Origin: UBA4644 sp900555855
GTDB lineage: Bacteria; Bacillota; Clostridia; Oscillospirales; Butyricicoccaceae
Direction: 5' to 3'
Length of the DNA: 43,695 nt
Assembly (NCBI GenBank): GCA_052289195.1
Contig: DAWAJD010000017.1
Coordinates: 1 to 43,695 of the forward strand
Shown: positions 8,157 through 15,971 of the stretch, piece by piece
Position numbering within the stretch: position 1 is the first letter of the stretch
How the letters are laid out: every line of letters begins with the position of its first letter
Program-made: the position numbers and the translations under genes
The notes under the pieces: generated by a model
Seen by the model: the letters and a program-made list of their open reading frames with translations, nothing else
Database searches by the model: none
What the model was told of the DNA's origin: nothing

Positions 8157-8738
8157 TCAGGAGCGGGCCTTCCTTCTGGAAAACAGCGCCCAAAGCAGGG
8201 CAAAGAGCAGATAGCCCAAAACGCCGCCCAGCGTGTTGAGGATCACATCGTCCACATCCACGCTGCGGCCGATAAACAGCTGGAAAAACTCGATCAGGCA
8301 GGAGCAGACGCAGCAGAGCAGCGTTGCTTTCCAAAGCCGCCGCAGGCCCCGCCACAAGGCGGGCGGCAGCAGCCCCAGCGGCACGAACACCGCCACATTG
8401 CCCGCCAGATTGACCAGCAGCTGCTGCTGGCTGCCATAGCGCCAGAAGCGCCGGACGGTATCCAGCGGGAGCAGGTTGATGCCCTGACCGGTGTGCCACC
8501 GGCGCAGCGCCGCTTCCAGCGCCGCCCGCGGCGCGGGCCAGACCAGCCCGGCGGGCAGCAGCGTCTGGGAAAAAAGCCCTGCGCAATACAGCGCAAAGAC
8601 CGCCATCCCCAGCTCCCGTCCCCAGCGGGGCCTTTCGTGCCGGCTCAGCAGAAAAAGCGTCCGCACTGTCAGCCAGACAGGCAGCGCCAGCAGCATATAG
8701 CCGCCCATATCCTGCAGATAGGCCAGAACGGCGGTCAT
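8157..8738 (-). CDS. VanZ-family membrane protein
   Basis: 193 residues from the ATG at 8738, which overlaps the amidase stop as ATGA and has GGAG upstream; a longer in-frame ORF starts further out but lies inside the amidase gene. Four to five hydrophobic segments and the family pattern are visible: NLLPLDT, LLVNLAGNVAVFVPLGLLPP and IEFFQLFIGRSVDVDDVILNTLGG. VanZ proteins are named for low-level teicoplanin resistance, but most chromosomal members have no assigned role. Its place behind an ABC transporter and a cell-wall amidase suggests an envelope function. Confidence 0.9.
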   Translation of the reverse strand: MTAVLAYLQDMGGYMLLALPVWLTVRTLFLLSRHERPRWGRELGMAVFALYCAGLFSQTLLPAGLVWPAPRAALEAALRRWHTGQGINLLPLDTVRRFWRYGSQQQLLVNLAGNVAVFVPLGLLPPALWRGLRRLWKATLLCCVCSCLIEFFQLFIGRSVDVDDVILNTLGGVLGYLLFALLWALFSRRKARS

Positions 8739-9451
8739 TTCAGCTCCACCATCTTCAGGATCCCGTCGGCGATGGCCTGCGCGTAGGCGTCCCAATGGCT
8801 GTCCAGCAGGGCGTTGTCCTCATCGTTGTCGATGAAGCCCAGCTCCACCAGACAGGCGGGCATCTCCGTGCGGCCAACCACGGTGTAGCTGACAGCCGGG
8901 TTGCCGGCGGTCCCGTGCTTCACGCCCCGGACCTTCTGCACGCCGGCCTGCTCCAGCCCGTCCATGATATACTGCGCCAGACGGCACTCCGCCTTTTCCT
9001 TCAGGCTGGAGGTCCAGACCTCCACGCCCTTTCCGCCGCCGCTGTTGCGGTGGAGGGAGACGAACAGGGTGGCGCCGTTTTCGTTGGCCAGATCCACCCG
9101 CTGCTGCAGCTCCAGGAAGGTATCGTCCGTCCGGGTCATCAAAACGGTGAGCCGCTCCGATCCGGCGGCCTCCAGCTTGTCCCGCACGGCCAGCGCAATG
9201 CGGAGATTATCGTCCTTTTCCAGCCGGTCTCCGTTGACGGCGCCGGCATCGGTATCGCCGTGGCCTGCGTCCAGACAGATGACGATCTGCTCCGGCACCT
9301 GAAAAGCCTCCCGATCGCCGCCCGGCAGCGCGCCGCGCAGCTTCAGGACCAGCAGCCCTGCCGCCAGAAACACCAGCAGCGTGGCCGCCAGCAGCAGCGC
9401 GGCCCGGCTCTTCTTCGGCGCTCTCCGGCGGGGCGGGTTTTGTTCAGTCAT
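8735..9451 (-). CDS. N-acetylmuramoyl-L-alanine amidase (Amidase_3), membrane-anchored
   Basis: 238 residues. A basic N-terminus (RRRAPKKSR) and a hydrophobic segment at about 19-37 make a signal anchor. The zinc-dependent Amidase_3 domain follows: LDAGHGDTDAGAV (first zinc His), RLEKDDNLRIAL (second ligand, expected at the Glu), VSLHRNS (third His) and CLVELGFIDNDED with the catalytic Glu. It cleaves the amide bond between MurNAc and the stem peptide outside the membrane. There is no separate wall-binding domain. The start overlaps the permease stop by 8 nt, placing it firmly in the GntR-ABC operon. Confidence 0.93.
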   Translation of the reverse strand: MTEQNPPRRRAPKKSRAALLLAATLLVFLAAGLLVLKLRGALPGGDREAFQVPEQIVICLDAGHGDTDAGAVNGDRLEKDDNLRIALAVRDKLEAAGSERLTVLMTRTDDTFLELQQRVDLANENGATLFVSLHRNSGGGKGVEVWTSSLKEKAECRLAQYIMDGLEQAGVQKVRGVKHGTAGNPAVSYTVVGRTEMPACLVELGFIDNDEDNALLDSHWDAYAQAIADGILKMVELK

Positions 9452-11244
9452 GGCTCATACCTTCTTCCTTCAAATATCCCAGCTGCCGCAGCGCGGCCAG
9501 CGTCTCCAAAAGCTCCGACGGCTCGTAGGCCGTCAGCAGCTCCGTCCCCGTTTCGGTCCCGCAGAGATAAACGGTCAGGTAGGCGTCCTTCTCCGTCCAG
9601 TCCGGCCGCCAGCTGCCCAGTCCGTGCGTCAGCATATCCTGCCGCAGCGCCGGGATCAGCAGCGCCAGCTCCGCCGGATCCTCCAGATAGATCCAGCCGT
9701 CCTCCACAGGCGCGTCGCTCGCCGGGCTGACGAAGGTCAGCGGCGAGGGCGCATAGACGGAAAATTCCAGCGCATAGAGGCTGGCGTCCGCCGGCAGCAG
9801 CGCGCCCACGGTGCCTTCCGGGTCCTGCAGCAGCGCGCCCAGCCGGCAGATGGGGGAGGAGGGATCCAGCAGATCCTGCCGGGAATAGCCCAGCAGATAG
9901 CTGCGGCTCAGCAGCGTGCCGTCCCGCAGGGTATAATCCAGCTGGACCCAGGCGGTGTCCTGTCCCTCTGCGCCCGGCTCTGCTTCCGGCAGCGCCAGAA
10001 GGATTCGGTGCAGCGCGGTCAGCGCTTCCAGCTGCTCCGGCTGCGTGAGCTCCGCCGCGTAGGAGCCGGAGGAAAGCTCGGCCTTTTGGATCTCCTCTGC
10101 CGCCGGGACCCGGCGCACCACGCCGAACAGGTCGTTGACCAGCCCGGCCACGGCCAGACAAAGGGCCAGCGCAAAGACCCCAAGCCCCAGCCATTGCTTT
10201 TTATAAAACACCCGAAAGCTCTTTTTCAGCAGCATGGCGGCGGCAAAATAGCCCACCGCGCCGCCCAGCAGCAGGCTGACCAGCAGGAAGGCCCAGTGCT
10301 CCGCCTGCTGAAACAGCAGAAGCCAGAAAAACCAGCCCAGCACCAGACTGCAGCCCAGGGTAAAGCACCCCTGGATCACCGGCCGCAGCGCCGGCACCGC
10401 GATCACATCGCCGGCACATTCCGTGGGCCGCCGGCGGTAAAGCAAAAGCGCCAGCAGGCTCAGCGCCAGCGCTCCGGCTCCATAGGCCAGAAGCAGCGGA
10501 TACTGCAGATCCCGGGGGGAAGCGCCCCCGCCGGATCCCCAATAGCTCTGGCTGCCCAGCAGCAGCCGCACCGGCGGCGAAAGAAAGGTTAGCGTTCGGG
10601 GCAGGGAGGTGACGCCCCGGAGAAACAGCACGGCGATCTGCCCGGTGAGCAGCTCGCAGAGGGAGACGCCGAAGTTCAGGACCCCGTAAAGCACCGCCAG
10701 CGCAGGCAGGTTGCCCGTGAGCATGGCGGCAAAGGTGCCGATGGAGAAGAAAAGAAGCTGCTGCAGACAGCAGGCCCCCAGCCAGAGGAGGATNNNNNNN
10801 NNNGCTCAGCCCCGGCGCGCCGGCCGCCGCCGCGCAAAGGAGGGAAAGCAGGGCGATCAGAACGCTGGGCAGCAGGGAAAAGCTCAGCCCCGCCAGCCAG
10901 TGGGAAAGAAACAGGCTCTCCCGGGTGACGGGAAGGGCATGGTACAGGCTGGCGCTGCGGGCGGAGAAAAGGTAGCTCCACACCGCCATGGCGCAGATGA
11001 GCCCATAAGCGCAGGAGAGCAGCAGACCGGTGGTCTGCCCCAGCGAGAGCACCATGCGGCGGGCGCTTTCCGCCTGCCGGACCATGGCCGCCAGATCGCC
11101 GGGAAAGCGCAGCATATGGATCAGACGGACGGGCAGCAGCAGCGTCCAGAGCGCCAGATAGCTGGCCCAGACGGGCCAGAAGCGGGTCAGATCCTTGCGG
11201 ATCACCGGCCAGCAGGGCTTACAGCAGAATTTCCCGGACATCAT
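9444..11244 (-). CDS. ABC transporter permease (interrupted by assembly gap)
   Basis: One gene split by ten N at 10794-10803. The N-terminal part (VIRKDLTRFWPVWASYLALWTLL and several membrane segments, PVTRESLFLSHWLAG) and the C-terminal part (more membrane segments, then an extracytoplasmic domain of about 200 residues) lie in different frames on either side of the gap. This shows that the true gap length is not 10, and I see no sign that the gene itself is broken. It resembles permeases of YtrA-regulated bacitracin/cell-wall-stress ABC systems. The start is taken at the ATG at 11244 (GGTAGGTG upstream, overlapping the ATPase end by 26 nt); an ATG at 11241 or a GTG at 11253 are alternatives. 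Confidence 0.82.
10794..10803. other. Assembly gap (10 N)
   Basis: Ten N inside the ABC permease. The coding frame changes across it, so the real missing length differs from 10 modulo 3. Confidence 0.99.
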
Positions 11245-12118
11245 GCGCCGCACCTACCAGCTCGTAAATAAAGATCTCCTCCAGCGTCAGCGGCAGGATG
11301 TCGTAAAAAATGGGGACCAGAGCCTGGACCGCCTGGGCGGCCTGCTCCTGCCCGGTGCGAAGAATGTAGGTGTGAATCTTTCCGGTAACGCTGTGGTGCA
11401 GCACCGGCAGCTCGGGCGGAAGCTCCGCCGGCGCGCCGTCCCGAAAGACCAGCTGCAGCTTGATGAAGCCGGCCTGAAGCTCGTTCAGCGTGCGCTCCAG
11501 CAGCAGCTTCCCCCGGTCCAGAATGCCCACCCGGTCGCACACATCCTCCAGCTCCCGCAGGTTGTGGGAGGAGATCACAACGGTGGTCCCATGCTGCTCC
11601 ACCTGGCTGAGGATCAGGCTCCAGAGCTGGCGGCGCATCACCGGGTCCAGCCCGTCCACCGGCTCGTCCAGCAGCAGGACCTCCGGCCGAAGGCTCAGCG
11701 CCAGCCAGAAAAAGGCCTGCTTCTGCATCCCCTTGGAAAGCCTGCGGATAGGCTGATCCGGGTCGATGGGGAAGACCTGGCCCAGCCGGCGGAACAGCTC
11801 CCGGTCAAACCGGGGATAAAAGCCCTGATAAAACCGGGTCAGATCCCGCAGGCTGGAAGAAACGAAATAGTAAAGCTCGTCGGGGAGATAGGCCATGCGG
11901 CCCTTGACGGCGGGATTTTCCCAGACGGGCTGCCCCTGCAGCAGGACCTGTCCGCCGTCCGGCCGATATACGCCGGATATACACCGGAGCAGGGTGGATT
12001 TTCCCGCGCCGTTTGGCCCCACAAGGCCGCAGACGGAGCCCAGCGGGATCTGCATGCTCAGCTCTCGCAGAGCATCGGCACCATCAAAGCGCTTGGTCAG
12101 CGTTTGGATCTGGATCAT
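11219..12118 (-). CDS. ABC transporter ATP-binding protein
   Basis: 299 residues. Walker A GPNGAGKST (about 34-42), a degenerate signature LSKGMQKQ, Walker B VLLLDEPVDGLD and switch VISSHNLRELEDVCD are all present, so it should be an active ATPase. It pairs with the permease encoded immediately downstream (26-nt overlap) and is preceded by a GntR regulator (35-nt overlap), the arrangement of YtrAB-like systems. AGGAG lies about 10 nt upstream of the ATG. The likely role is export or removal of an envelope-active compound or lipid, but the substrate is unknown. Confidence 0.93.
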   Translation of the reverse strand: MIQIQTLTKRFDGADALRELSMQIPLGSVCGLVGPNGAGKSTLLRCISGVYRPDGGQVLLQGQPVWENPAVKGRMAYLPDELYYFVSSSLRDLTRFYQGFYPRFDRELFRRLGQVFPIDPDQPIRRLSKGMQKQAFFWLALSLRPEVLLLDEPVDGLDPVMRRQLWSLILSQVEQHGTTVVISSHNLRELEDVCDRVGILDRGKLLLERTLNELQAGFIKLQLVFRDGAPAELPPELPVLHHSVTGKIHTYILRTGQEQAAQAVQALVPIFYDILPLTLEEIFIYELVGAAHDVREILL

Positions 12119-12479
12119 CGGCGGGGCTCCTTTCTGTGAGATGGGAGATCAGCTCCTGCTGAGAGATGCCGGCCAGACGCAGCTCGGCCGCCGCGGCCTC
12201 CAGCTGGAGCCAGAGCATCCGGAGCCTGTCCTGCCGGGGGGCGCTGCCCTCTGCGGCAAAGCAGCCCTTGCCGGGCAGCGAGACGATATAGCCCTCCTGC
12301 TCCAGCTGCCGGTAGGCCCGCTGGATGGTGTTTGGATTGATGGTGAGCCGGGTGGCCAGCTCCCGCACGGAGGGCAGCCGTTCTCCCGGCGCGATGCCGC
12401 CGCTGGCGATCAGCCGGCGGAGATTGTCTGTGATCTGTTCGTAAATGGGCTTTGGATCCCTCGTGTTGAGGACGATCAT
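12084..12479 (-). CDS. GntR-family transcriptional regulator (YtrA subfamily)
   Basis: 131 residues. The winged-helix domain (about 8-76) has the GntR signature PIYEQITDNLRRLIASGGI, GERLPSVRELATRLTINPNT and IQRAYRQLEQEGYI. The C-terminal region is only about 50 residues, as in the YtrA subfamily, which regulates adjacent ABC transporter genes, usually as a repressor relieved by cell-wall-active compounds. It starts the five-gene operon and presumably controls its own promoter. It overlaps the ATPase gene by 35 nt. Confidence 0.92.
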   Translation of the reverse strand: MIVLNTRDPKPIYEQITDNLRRLIASGGIAPGERLPSVRELATRLTINPNTIQRAYRQLEQEGYIVSLPGKGCFAAEGSAPRQDRLRMLWLQLEAAAAELRLAGISQQELISHLTERSPADDPDPNADQAL

Positions 12480-12508
12480 GCCGGAGCCCCCCTTCGCAAA
12501 AGCAGGCT

Positions 12509-12560
12509 GACTGTATGAACTGTATTACTGCAATTATAGCACCGGCCCGGAAACTGTCAA
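12509..12560 (-). promoter_or_regulatory. Promoter and possible operator of the GntR-ABC-amidase-VanZ operon
   Basis: On the minus strand TTGACA (12555-12560) and TATAAT (12533-12538) are 16 nt apart. Just downstream, between -10 and the start codon, ACTGTAT is directly repeated 9 nt apart around a GTATTAC dyad (12522-12528). This is where an autoregulating YtrA-type repressor would be expected to bind. The promoter is clear; the operator is inferred. Confidence 0.75.
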
Positions 12561-12614
12561 GGGAAACGGCACACCTTAAGAAATTCTTCCGGAGGGAGCG
12601 GCAGAAGATTTCTG

Positions 12615-12643
12615 TTGCGTTTCCTTTTCCGCTTTGCTATAAT
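12615..12643 (+). promoter_or_regulatory. SigA-type promoter of the M20 peptidase gene
   Basis: TTGCGT (12615-12620) and TATAAT (12638-12643) with a 17-nt spacer, 30 nt upstream of the ATG at 12673. Confidence 0.75.
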
Positions 12644-12672
12644 AAAGCAAATTATTGCCAAGGAGGCGCGTT

Positions 12673-13881
12673 ATGACACAGCAGCAAAAAGAACGCCTGG
12701 CCCAACTGGAAGCGCAGCTGGGGCCGGAGCTGGAGCAGATCAGCCATTATATTTTCACCCATGCGGAGCTGGGCCTGCAGGAATACCAATCTGCCACCTT
12801 TCTGGAGCGATATATGGAGCAGCAGGGCTTTTCCGTGGAGAAGGGCGTCTGCGGGCTGGAGACGGCCTTTCTCGCCCGCTGGGGAAGCCGCGGCCCCTGT
12901 ATCGCGCTTCTGGCGGAATATGACGCGCTGGCCGGCTACGGCCCGGAAAACAAGGACCCCGGCCATGCCTGCGGCCACAACTGGATCGCGGCCACCACGG
13001 CAGGCGCGGCGGTAACGCTGGCCCGCTACTGCGCAGCGGAGGGGCTGGAGGCCCAGATCCTGCTGGTGGGCTCTCCTGCGGAGGAGACCTTCAGCTCCAA
13101 GGCTCTGCTGGCCAATGCCGGTGTTTTTGATGAGGTGGACTGCGCCATGCAGGCCCATCTTGGGGCGTTTCATACGGTCTATCCCTGGTCGTTGGCCTTG
13201 GGGACTCGCCAGCTGATCTATACGGGCAAGGCGGCCCATGCGTCCAGCCAGCCCTGGGAGGGCATCAATGCGCTGGATGCGGTGCGGCTGTTTTTCAACG
13301 GCGTGGACGCCATGCGGCAGCAGCTGAAGCCCGATGTGCGGGTCCACGGCATCATTCAGGAGGGCGGGCAGGCTGCCAACAGCATCCCGGAGCGGGCCTC
13401 CTGCCTGTTTTATGCCCGGACGGGCCGCAAGGACGAGCTGCAGGCCGTGCTGGAACGGCTGGAAAATGTCGCCCGGGGCGCGGCGCTGATGACCGGGGCC
13501 ACCCTGGAGATCCGCCAGCCGGAGCTTCCCATGGACGATCTGGTGCCCGTTCCGTCGCTGCAGGCGCTGGCGGCGGAGCTGCTGAAGCAGGAGGGGCTGG
13601 AGAGCCTGACGCCGGAGCAGGCCAAGGAGCAGTTCCGGGGCTCCACGGATGTGGGCAATGTGAGCTATGTCTGCCCCACGCAGTTCATGGAGCTGGATCC
13701 CTGCTGCGGCAAGGTGTTCCGGGCGCACACCCAGGAGGCGCTGGAGCTGGCGGATGCGCCGGCCTATCCCATGCTGCATAAGGCGGTGCGCATCCTGACG
13801 GGCATGGGCGCGGAGATCATCCAGAACGACGCCCTGCGGGAAGCCTGCCGCCGGGAGTTTGCGGCGGCGGTGAAGGCATAA
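12673..13881 (+). CDS. M20-family amidohydrolase/metallopeptidase (ACY1L2/AbgB-like)
   Basis: 402 residues. Two-zinc M20 motifs are visible: ALLAEYDALAGYG (about 78-90), DPGHACGHNWIAA (His at 98 and 102), SPAEETF with the Glu pair, and a C-terminal GSTDVGNVSYVCP. The HACGHN form and DVGNVS ending fit the ACY1L2/AbgB branch, whose members hydrolyse N-acyl amino acids, dipeptides or aminobenzoyl-glutamate. The dimerisation domain sits in the middle (about 180-300, starting near AAHASSQPWEG). I chose the ATG at 12673 because AGGAGG is at 12661-12666; an upstream in-frame start would put the ribosome site inside the gene. Monocistronic, with its own promoter and terminator. Confidence 0.9.
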   Translation: MTQQQKERLAQLEAQLGPELEQISHYIFTHAELGLQEYQSATFLERYMEQQGFSVEKGVCGLETAFLARWGSRGPCIALLAEYDALAGYGPENKDPGHACGHNWIAATTAGAAVTLARYCAAEGLEAQILLVGSPAEETFSSKALLANAGVFDEVDCAMQAHLGAFHTVYPWSLALGTRQLIYTGKAAHASSQPWEGINALDAVRLFFNGVDAMRQQLKPDVRVHGIIQEGGQAANSIPERASCLFYARTGRKDELQAVLERLENVARGAALMTGATLEIRQPELPMDDLVPVPSLQALAAELLKQEGLESLTPEQAKEQFRGSTDVGNVSYVCPTQFMELDPCCGKVFRAHTQEALELADAPAYPMLHKAVRILTGMGAEIIQNDALREACRREFAAAVKA

Positions 13882-13928
13882 AGGCGCGCCCCCAGCCTTC
13901 GGAAGAAGAAACGCCTATCACGCAGATC

Positions 13929-13960
13929 GGCGGCCCTGCCTTTGGCAGAGCCGCCTTTTT
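13929..13960 (+). terminator. Rho-independent terminator after the M20 gene
   Basis: Stem GGCGGC-CTGCC / GGCAG-GCCGCC (13929-13955) with a short TTT loop and a small internal imperfection, followed by five T. Confidence 0.88.
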
Positions 13961-13982
13961 GCGCCCGAACAGCGGATTTTTG

Positions 13983-14011
13983 TTGACAAAGCACCGCCCT
14001 TCGGCTATAAT
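13983..14011 (+). promoter_or_regulatory. Consensus promoter of tRNA-Pro
   Basis: TTGACA (13983-13988), 17 nt, TATAAT (14006-14011): a perfect SigA consensus ending 16 nt before the tRNA. Confidence 0.9.
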
Positions 14012-14026
14012 AGAAAAGCATTCGAT

Positions 14027-14102
14027 CCGGGTGTAGCGCAGCTGGTAGCGCGCTTGGTTCGGGACCAAGAGGCCGTGGGTTCAAATCCCGCCACTCGGAC
14101 CA
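14027..14102 (+). tRNA. tRNA-Pro (anticodon CGG)
   Basis: 76 nt. Acceptor stem CCGGGTG (14027-14033) / CACTCGG (14092-14098) with one G-U pair, discriminator A, and CCA encoded at 14100-14102. D arm GCGC-AGCTGGTA-GCGC, anticodon stem CTTGG/CCAAG with loop TTCGGGA, giving anticodon CGG (reads CCG), and T arm with loop TTCAAAT. It closely resembles bacterial tRNA-Pro(CGG). Confidence 0.96.
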
Positions 14103-14103
14103 T

Positions 14104-14155
14104 GCAGAGTGTCCTTATGGGATCTGAGGATCCTGTAACGGACACTCTGCTTTTT
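14104..14155 (+). terminator. Rho-independent terminator after tRNA-Pro
   Basis: Perfect 11-bp stem GCAGAGTGTCC (14104-14114) / GGACACTCTGC (14140-14150), then five T. The loop also contains the GGATCC-type dyad GGATCTGAGGATCC. Confidence 0.9.
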
Positions 14156-14693
14156 ATTTCTCGCAAGGCTCCCTGTCGGGCGCGGCCTGATAAGTATGGT
14201 TCTCCACATACGCCATCATGCGGTTATACAGCACCACATAAAACAGGACGGCAAGCATACTGCCGGTCGCGCCCAACAGCGCATAAGCGCCGCTGCCCCG
14301 CAATTTTGCCCCGGTCCACAGGATAAGACCGATCCACGCCGCGACGCACAGGACGATCGTTGCAATATGTTCCTGCAGCCATTTCTTCTTGAAAAACGCG
14401 ATCCTTTCTTTCCGCGTAAAGGTGCTGTTGTTCAGCGCCGCAGCAAGGTTATTGTCGGCGGCTTTCTGGAAGTCCTCCGGCAAAAGCCGCTCGCCGCTGA
14501 TCAGCTCGTTGATGCTTACGCCGAATTCCTTTGACAGCAGCGACAGCATTTCAACATTGGGCATATAGTTGCCGTTTTCCCAACGGGAAACGGTTTTGTT
14601 GGTCACGCCCAGCGCTTCTCCCAGCTGCTCCTGCGTCAGGCCCTTCTCTTTCCGCAGAGCGGCGATAAACTTTCCGATCTTTATTTGATCCAT
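14154..14693 (-). CDS. XRE-family HTH regulator with C-terminal membrane domain
   Basis: 179 residues. The N-terminus (about 1-60) is a Cro/CI-type helix-turn-helix: IGKFIAALRKEKGLTQEQLG, NKTVSRWENGNYMPNVEML. A linker leads to two hydrophobic segments (about 109-128 and 137-157) and a short basic/polar tail. Membrane-tethered XRE proteins of this kind are common in Firmicutes and often sit next to small accessory genes. I prefer the second ATG (14693) because the ribosome site AAAGGA abuts the first one (14705). It is divergent from the broken hydrolase gene. The target genes are unknown. Confidence 0.85.
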   Translation of the reverse strand: MDQIKIGKFIAALRKEKGLTQEQLGEALGVTNKTVSRWENGNYMPNVEMLSLLSKEFGVSINELISGERLLPEDFQKAADNNLAAALNNSTFTRKERIAFFKKKWLQEHIATIVLCVAAWIGLILWTGAKLRGSGAYALLGATGSMLAVLFYVVLYNRMMAYVENHTYQAAPDREPCEK

Positions 14694-15062
14694 TGCTGCG
14701 ACCATTCCTTTCCGCTGCGCTGCAAGGCGCCATCAGGGCGAGCCGGTGACTGCGCTGCCTGACGGCATAGATTGAAGCATATCTTTTTTGCCCGCGCTCC
14801 GGGGGCTTGCGCTTGTGCGCCCTTTCCGGAAGGACGCTTGGATCACAATGCTTCAACCCTGCACCGCCGGAAAAAGTATACCACAGCTTCCGCAAAAAAT
14901 CTTCCCCACAAACAGCGAATGTGCGGTCAATGAGGGAGAAAATGCACTTCAGATGCACTTTTGCGCCGGCCTGTGATGCTGCGGCAAGTAGGCTGCGCAT
15001 CGCATCCTGTTTATCGCCCTTGCCGGTTTTGCCTTTCTGCGGCAGGCGACCGCCTTCCGGAA
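14694..15062. other. Intergenic region upstream of the XRE gene, no gene recognised
   Basis: About 370 nt with no convincing coding region. It contains a separated inverted repeat, TTGAAGCAT (14772-14780) / ATGCTTCAA (14848-14856), and an extended -10 element on the minus strand (TGGTATACT, with TATACT at 14875-14880) that may serve the XRE gene. The rest is unassigned and could be the remnant of an older gene. Confidence 0.5.
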
Positions 15063-15091
15063 TTGAATATCCGGAAATGATCTGCTATACT
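15063..15091 (+). promoter_or_regulatory. Putative promoter of the broken alpha/beta hydrolase
   Basis: TTGAAT (15063-15068) and TATACT (15086-15091) with a 17-nt spacer, about 60 nt before the start codon. Confidence 0.55.
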
Positions 15092-15151
15092 TGCATTGAT
15101 ACAATTCGCATCAGCGATGCTGATCAATTGGTATTCGCGGAGGTGCCAAGC

Positions 15152-15888
15152 ATGAATGACAGCAGAGATTTCAAAAAAGAGTATGATGTCTTTTTGCAGA
15201 AGGTTCCGTATCAAACGGCGGTGGTTGACGACATAAAAGTGAGATACCAATATGGCGGCAAGGATGGCGCTCCGGTCATTCTCTTTTTTAGCGGATTAGA
15301 GATGCAGGAAATGTGGATGCCGTATGCCGAACGGCTTGGGAAGAAATACAGATTTCTGATTTATGAATATCCCTTCCATACGGTCCATGCAGACGAGCAG
15401 ATCGACTTTGCTGCAAAGCTATTGAAGGCACTGTCCATTGAAAGGGTGATCCTGATCGGCGCCAGCGATGGCGGCGTATATGCCCAGATCTTTGCAAAAA
15501 GACACCCGGGATCCGTTTCGGCCATGATCCTGACGACCACCTTGACGGTGGATTCCGATTATGTCAGAGACATTCGGAAAGAGCGCTTTTCAGCGCCGAT
15601 GTTCCTTCTTTTATTGAAGCTGGTCCCCGCAAAAACGGAAAGGACTATCCGCCTTTCAAGGAACGGGATTTTGCGTATCTGCGGGGAAAAATACAGGTTC
15701 TCCTTCCGGAAAAAGATATGTTCAAAAAAGAGGATCAGGACCGCCTTGCGGAGCTGTTCGGAAAGCTGGATGCGGAAATTCTCCATGTTCCGGGCGGACA
15801 CGCAGGCTTTATCGTTCAGGCAGAGCGCTATATGGATCGGATGGAAGCGTTTTTGGAGAAACATGGATCCCAGTGCCGATCTGTGTGA
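15152..15888 (+). pseudogene. Frame-broken alpha/beta hydrolase
   Basis: The N-terminal frame from the ATG at 15152 (CGGAGG upstream) encodes MNDSRDFKKEYDVF, VILFFSGLEMQEMWMPY and the nucleophile elbow GASDGG. Near 15631-15635 (an AAAAA run) the homologous reading moves to another frame, which encodes FAYLRGKIQVLLPEKDMF, LHVPGGHAGFIVQAERYM and stops at 15888. The acid (LLPEKD) and the histidine (GGHAGF) of the triad lie in this second frame. One extra A in the run would give a continuous 245-residue protein; without it the first frame runs on into unrelated sequence. The lid region also seems short for the family, so a deletion with frameshift is the alternative. Confidence 0.78.
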
Positions 15889-15941
15889 AAAGAAAGACCG
15901 TCTTATGAAAAATGTGCGGCCGATCAAGCAAACAAGAAAGA

Positions 15942-15968
15942 ACGGAGCGCCCGAGGGCGCTCCGTTTT
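15942..15968. terminator. Hairpin terminator between the hydrolase and methyltransferase genes
   Basis: Perfect 11-bp stem ACGGAGCGCCC (15942-15952) / GGGCGCTCCGT (15955-15965) with a 2-nt nominal loop, then a short T run on the plus strand and a T-rich stretch on the minus strand. It probably works for both converging genes. Confidence 0.75.
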
Positions 15969-15971
15969 GCA

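Noticed and set aside
14104..14150. A CRISPR repeat or attachment-site duplication next to tRNA-Pro
   Set aside because: It is a single perfect hairpin followed by a T run, a terminator; no repeat array and no second copy of the tRNA 3' end were found.
14551..15000. A 149-residue minus-strand frame upstream of the XRE gene
   Set aside because: It overlaps the XRE coding region in another frame, has no ribosome site or domain, and its upstream half has no recognisable coding character.
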